Assembly (NCBI RefSeq): GCF_026625565.1
Contig: NZ_CP112998.1
Coordinates: 5,024,501-5,088,500 of the forward strand
Source: Dyadobacter pollutisoli
Lineage (GTDB): Bacteria > Bacteroidota > Bacteroidia > Cytophagales > Spirosomataceae
Length of the DNA: 64,000 nt
Direction: 5' to 3'
In this document: piece by piece, positions 60,302 through 64,000 of the stretch
Layout: the number at the start of each line of letters is the position of its first letter
How positions within the stretch are numbered: position 1 is the stretch's first letter
Program-made: the position numbers and the translations under genes
The notes under the pieces: generated by a model
The model's database searches: none
What the model saw: only the letters and a program-made list of their open reading frames with translations
Told to the model about the DNA's origin: nothing

Positions 60302-60567
60302 CTATCGGCCGTCGGCTTTCAGCAGTCGGCTTATTGTTTGATTGTTTGATCATTGAGATATTAAATTAAAAATCAACCACTTACTTGTCAATCTGAGCGC
60401 ACGGGGCCGCCCGGCGGTCGAAGCGCACATGCACACTGCAAAAAGGCATAGCGCCAAACAAATAACGACCTTCGACCACAGCGGTGGCTGACAAAAGCAA
60501 CTTCATTATATTACGTGCTAAAAAACAGTTCACTTCTCACTCCGACGGCCGACCGCCGACTGCCGAA
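60302..60567. repeat. oppositely oriented TCGGCCGTCGG-type repeats flanking a spacer
   Basis: The motif TCGGCCGTCGG occurs at 60305-60315 and, reversed, at 60542-60552. The motif CAGTCGGC occurs at 60323-60330 and, reversed, at 60555-60562. They bracket a 230-base spacer. Such GC-rich short repeats are recurrent intergenic elements in some Cytophagales, but I cannot count copies outside this window. The right copy encodes the last nine residues of the creatininase-like protein. Confidence 0.6.
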
Positions 60568-61349
60568 GTAATTTCCCCCATCACCCCCCACCCCCCAAAC
60601 TCCCCCAGAAACTTCACCAACTCCTCCACTGCCTTCCCAAGCAAATGCTCCCCTTTTTCCGCCGTCGCCAGTTGCGGCTCTCCGCTGCTACCGTTGCTGG
60701 AAATGAAGGCTGTTTGTTTGAAAAGCGTTACGCCACGATATGGCTCATCATCTTCCCAGGGAATGTATCCGTTACTTTCTGGTCGCAAGGCGCGCTGCGC
60801 TTTGTCCATTTTTACTTTTTCGGGAAATAAATGCAGCATCATACTGGTTTCGTACTCACAGGCATGACTTAGCGCGGGGCTTTCCATCGGAGCTTCTCCG
60901 GCAAATGGCTTTCCGCCCAGCTCCCAATAGGTGACCAGCGCAATGTTGGGCTGCAATGCCGCGTCAAAATCCTTGCTTAGCACTGCCAGTGCTTGTTTCA
61001 CCGGGGTAATGTTGCCCCCATGACCATTCAAAAGCACTATTTTCCTGAATCCATTTTGTAATAACGACCCAATCAGATCGACAATAACCTTTGTATAAAG
61101 CTCTGGGCGAATGCTGATCGTACCACCGAATGACAAGTGATGATGACTCGACCCGAAAGGTAATGTCGGGCAAAGCAGTACCTGGTCCGGCAATGCTGTT
61201 TCTGCCTGACGGGCGATGTATGTTACAATATCCGTGTCCGTAGAAACCGCCATGTGCGGGCCGTGCTGCTCAATCGCTCCCAGTGGAAGCAAAATAACAG
61301 CGTCTTTTTGCAGATTAACTGACGGGTAACTCAGATTCGAAAATAACAT
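60537..61349 (-). CDS. creatininase/creatinine amidohydrolase family protein
   Basis: 270 residues. Family motifs are LPLGAIEQHGPHMAVSTDTD (metal-binding Glu/His), FGSSHHHLSFGGTISIRPEL and LLNGHGGNITPVKQAL, with HACEYETSMMLHLFPEKV further on. Members are metal-dependent amidohydrolases acting on creatinine, formamides or related compounds. The last residues SAVGGRPSE are encoded by the repeat element next to it, so the natural C-terminus may have been changed. First gene of the catabolic run, with a strong operator-like inverted repeat upstream. Confidence 0.9.
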   Translation of the reverse strand: MLFSNLSYPSVNLQKDAVILLPLGAIEQHGPHMAVSTDTDIVTYIARQAETALPDQVLLCPTLPFGSSHHHLSFGGTISIRPELYTKVIVDLIGSLLQNGFRKIVLLNGHGGNITPVKQALAVLSKDFDAALQPNIALVTYWELGGKPFAGEAPMESPALSHACEYETSMMLHLFPEKVKMDKAQRALRPESNGYIPWEDDEPYRGVTLFKQTAFISSNGSSGEPQLATAEKGEHLLGKAVEELVKFLGEFGGWGVMGEITSAVGGRPSE

Positions 61350-61392
61350 AGCACACTGGGAAAGGTCGCTGGTTCAAATGTATCAATTAAAT

Positions 61393-61429
61393 TTTTGTAA
61401 ACAAAAAATATACAAAATAGTTTACAAAA
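61393..61429. promoter_or_regulatory. inverted repeat upstream of the creatininase-led operon
   Basis: Perfect 10-base arms TTTTGTAAAC (61393-61402) and GTTTACAAAA (61420-61429) with a 17-base spacer, 44-80 bases upstream of the ATG at 61349. The position and the two-fold symmetry fit a repressor or activator site for the catabolic operon. No regulator gene is adjacent. Confidence 0.6.
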
Positions 61430-61485
61430 TAACCAAGTCAAACCTCCATGAGTTATTTCGTGGGCATGCGAGTGAAAATTCCTTA

Positions 61486-63559
61486 CTAAAAATCAGGCCT
61501 GAATAGTGCTTGAAATGATTGATCCGCAACATGTTCCGGCTTGTTCTGAATGCGGTAGTCGATCACTTTCAGAAACAGTTTCTGCCACAAGGCGTACTCT
61601 ACATCAAACCTCCCCAAAATGGTATTCATGCGGTAAGGCATGTTTTCCGAGAGCCAGGCTTGCTGGTAGGCCGTTTTTAATTCACCATTTTCGTCCATCA
61701 CGTCGATCAGTAACCCGTGGCAAATGTGTGTGATATCGTATACCACGAAGTCATTTTTCTTCCGCCGCAGCATCGATTCGTCCCAGCGGTCACACATCGT
61801 TTTGGCCCAGAGATAGCGGGTAGCGGAGTAAGTCATCAGCCGCGCCGCCACGAGCAGGGAATTGATAAAAGCATTATCCTTTTTATTGCATTTGGCCAGC
61901 GCCAGGATCAGTTGGCCTTGTGCTTCTTCGCTGAGCTTGCGGGCGTTACGAAAATCGTCCGAATGCTCATTCGTATTTTTAAGATAATAGGGCAGGAACG
62001 GATTCGACCAGCTTTCAATGATGGTCCCACGTGGCATTCCATTGGTATTTTTACCGAGACATTTATCCAGATACACATTGGATTGAGCCAGATAATCAAA
62101 CGCTTTGTGCATTTCCGCGGCTGCTTCCGGGTACAGAATGGAACTATATGCCACCGTGAATTTCGTCTTGTCGGGTACCTGCCCCTGCCACGCGCCTATG
62201 CAGCCATAAGCCATAAATAGCCACGAGGAGCGCACAAACGGTTCCACTGCATCCGTCCAAACGGAATGAATGAAGCCTAATGTATGATTTTTCATGCCTG
62301 CTTTCAAACACAGGTCAATGTTGGTGTAGGTATAATCAGCATCGGGGTAAATGTGGCCCCAGCCGGAAACCGCCGGCTGTATAAAAAAATTTTTTTTTCT
62401 CTTTGAGTACCGGATTCAGATACCGGTTAATCTCAACAGTATCAGGCTTGTACTCCCAAATCACCGGTATCACGCCTTTCGGCAGTTTTTTCATGATATC
62501 AGGATAGTAGTTATTCATATCCGTCCACGCCATAACTGTTTTACCATACTTTTTCAATTCATTCTGAACAAATGTGAGCTGCTGCAGCCACAATTCTTCC
62601 GAATTGATTTTGCCGTCCTTATCGTCCGCAATCCTTTTGGTTTCCCAGGTTTCATCAAATCCTACGTGAATGAATGGGCTTGGAAACAGGTCGGTATATT
62701 GCTTGATCCAGTCTTTCAAGAGCACATTAGCGCCGGGTTTGCGTGGGTCGAGCTCATGCCCGTACTGCCCTATCGCGAGGTCGGCGTACTTTTCATTTCT
62801 TAATAATTCATGCAAATGCCCGTACAAATTCAGGAACGGGACCACGTCCATATGCCGCTCTTTTCCGTAAGCAATGATACTTTTGATCTGCTCCTGCGTG
62901 TAGCCCGACTGGTAGGCAACGGTGGGAAACCCTTTTAATTCAATGCTTACTTCATTATAGAAGTAGTATTGGTTGGTTTTCCAAAGCGCCAGAAAATCAA
63001 TCTGCTTTTTGATCTCCTCCACAGTCGGCAAACCGCCGTGCGCGAAGTCCATCATTACTCCACGAAAAGCCAGTTTGGGCTGATCCGTAACGGTAACACA
63101 GGGAATGTAAGCCGCTTTTCCAGTTCCGGTGATCATTTGCCGGATCGTCTGAACCGCATAGTAAAGCCCGGCCGACGTGGTAGCTTCAATCTGTATTTTT
63201 TGAGAGGTAATGTTCAGTTTATAATGCTCGCGCTTACTGCCCGGACTGGTTTCGGATACTCCCGGCAATTCGTGACCTTTTTCTTTTACCAAAAACTGAA
63301 ATGTAGCAGCGGCCTGCGACGAAGCCATCATTGCTTTTTGCCCGGAACGTTCGAGAATAATGGATTTCAATTCATTGAGCGCGAATGCTATGTCTGTCGA
63401 AGCATTGGCAGGAATGGCGACTGAGATTTTGGAGAGTGGCAAAGTCCCCGACTGGTACTGAATGGATTCAGGTTCGGGGAATAAAACAGGTTGCTTTTGA
63501 GCAAAGACAGGAATTGTAAAAACACAAAAAAAACACAGCTGATGAAGATACCCTCGCAT
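61486..63559 (-). pseudogene. GH20-like glycoside hydrolase, frameshifted in a homopolymer
   Basis: Starting at ATG 63557-63559 (MRGYLHQLCFFCVFTIPVFA, signal peptide) the frame runs to 62336. It encodes the GH20 N-terminal domain and the active-site barrel: GLYYAVQTIRQMI, LAFRGVMMDFAHGG and HVGFDETWE (catalytic Asp-Glu). It then passes LKEKKKFF and falls out of frame at A7/T9 (62383-62398 on +). One base fewer restores FFIQPAVSGWGHIYPDADYT and leads into the second half, 61486 to about 62390, which contains GFIHSVWTDAVEPFVRSSWL. The intact protein would be about 690 residues. Genuine mutation, slippage switch or assembly error cannot be told apart here. Confidence 0.85.
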
Positions 63560-63644
63560 ATTCAATGAATTTTTAATCAATATAAGCTTTTAAATAGTTA
63601 ACATGAACTCGGAATAACGGCTCGATCTTTATCACCAGAGCTCT

Positions 63645-63700
63645 AAAAAAAGTCCCGTAGGGATGAAATACCAAGATTTCGTCCCTACGGGACTTTTTTT
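63645..63700. terminator. bidirectional hairpin with A7/T7 flanks between the SusD and GH20-like genes
   Basis: A 19-bp stem (one mismatch), starting AAAAAAAGTCCCGTAGGGA and ending TCCCTACGGGACTTTTTTT, with an 18-base region between GGGA and TCCC that itself pairs partly. The A-run and T-run make it a terminator in both directions. It lies between the SusD stop (63755) and the GH20-like start (63559) and probably separates the two units. The same CCGTAGGGA pattern may be a dispersed element. Confidence 0.8.
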
Positions 63701-63754
63701 ATCACGGCTAATTAAACAATTACAACTACCACCAATCCTTTATTTAATCAAAAA

Positions 63755-64000
63755 CTAGTTTTTGTCCCACCACAGCGGCGTAGCCGCATTGTCCGGCCCG
63801 TTCAGTAGCTTCACGGCTTTGGCGACGGCGTCAGCGTTGGTTTGCTTTTCGGTATCCAGGAACGGGATGCGACGGATTCGCTTTCCTTCCGGCAGGTCCG
63901 GATTTTCGCTGTGAACAATGGTATAGAGTTCCGGCAGGCCCGATCTGCGTACTTCTGCCCACCCTTCCATGCTGTCTGGGAAAAGCGCCAGCCATTTTTG
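63755..64000 (-). CDS. SusD/RagB-like lipoprotein, C-terminal part
   Basis: The last 81 codons of a SusD protein, the rest lying beyond the right edge. QKWLALFPDSMEGWAEVRRS is the classical C-terminal SusD motif, followed by LPEGKRIRRIPFLDTEKQTN and the end PLWWDKN. A matching SusC gene should lie further right. It is probably part of a PUL together with the GH20-like gene downstream, although a hairpin separates them. Confidence 0.88.
   Translation of the reverse strand, partial: QKWLALFPDSMEGWAEVRRSGLPELYTIVHSENPDLPEGKRIRRIPFLDTEKQTNADAVAKAVKLLNGPDNAATPLWWDKN

Noticed and set aside
1..64000. tRNA, rRNA, CRISPR array or insertion sequence
   Set aside because: I looked for cloverleaf ends with CCA, regular 28-36 base repeats with spacers, and transposase motifs; none was found by eye.

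Overview
The window reads as chromosomal DNA of a Bacteroidota bacterium of the order Cytophagales. A Dyadobacter-like genus is my best guess, from gene content and moderate GC rather than from any marker gene. The supporting traits are SusC/SusD pairs with a FecR/ECF-sigma switch, several TonB-dependent receptors with CarboxypepD_reg-like N-termini, two secreted proteins with type IX secretion (T9SS) sorting tails, NUDIX-winged-helix and BlaI/BlaR1 regulators, GH43/GH20/GH109/CE15-type carbohydrate enzymes, and very AT-rich spacers with weak Shine-Dalgarno signals. I found no rRNA, tRNA, CRISPR array, transposase or integrase.

Layout. 1-5607: a minus-strand ECF sigma - FecR - SusC - SusD unit (SusD cut by the window edge). 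5821-12488: a NUDIX-type regulator divergent from a TonB receptor - beta-propeller - SDR operon. 12541-13618: a gene remnant and a fused MNT-HEPN protein. 13726-18371: esterase, orphan receiver-like protein and a BlaR1/BlaI pair with two clear operator dyads. 18523-28461: mixed genes including a GH43 enzyme, an SDR/AraC pair, a C25 (gingipain-like) T9SS protein, a YdeI-like protein, an internally deleted VOC protein, a CE15-like esterase and a lipoprotein. 28528-30646: a sigma factor coupled to a bitopic protein with a beta-barrel-like C-terminus. 30649-37934: an eight-gene minus-strand operon with ECF sigma, putative anti-sigma, FHA-zinc-ribbon, an acidic linker protein, zinc-ribbon-FHA, PP2C phosphatase, Ser/Thr kinase with Sel1 repeats, and a membrane-anchored caspase.

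38155-46831: two TonB receptors, a DUF3179 protein, an MFS transporter and two CxxC AhpD-like proteins. 46965-52055: a small exported protein, then a tandem duplication of a small lipoprotein gene (one copy frameshifted) leading into an M4 metallopeptidase with repeated carbohydrate-binding-like modules and a T9SS tail. 52209-61349: cupin, GH109-type oxidoreductase, and a tightly packed catabolic operon (creatininase-like, RidA, hydroxyacyl-CoA-type dehydrogenase, enolase superfamily, DMT transporter, DapA-like aldolase, SDR, NodB-like). 61486-64000: a frameshifted GH20-like gene and the C-terminus of another SusD.

The strongest candidate for an undescribed system is the kinase/phosphatase/FHA/caspase operon at 30649-37934. 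Its genes suggest envelope or stress sensing by a sigma/anti-sigma pair, reversible phosphorylation read by two FHA proteins, and a caspase-fold protease as effector. That assembly is inferred from domains and gene order only. The next most notable signals are two single-base homopolymer frameshifts (both T9 runs on the + strand), which are either slippage switches or assembly errors, and the sigma/bitopic-barrel pair.
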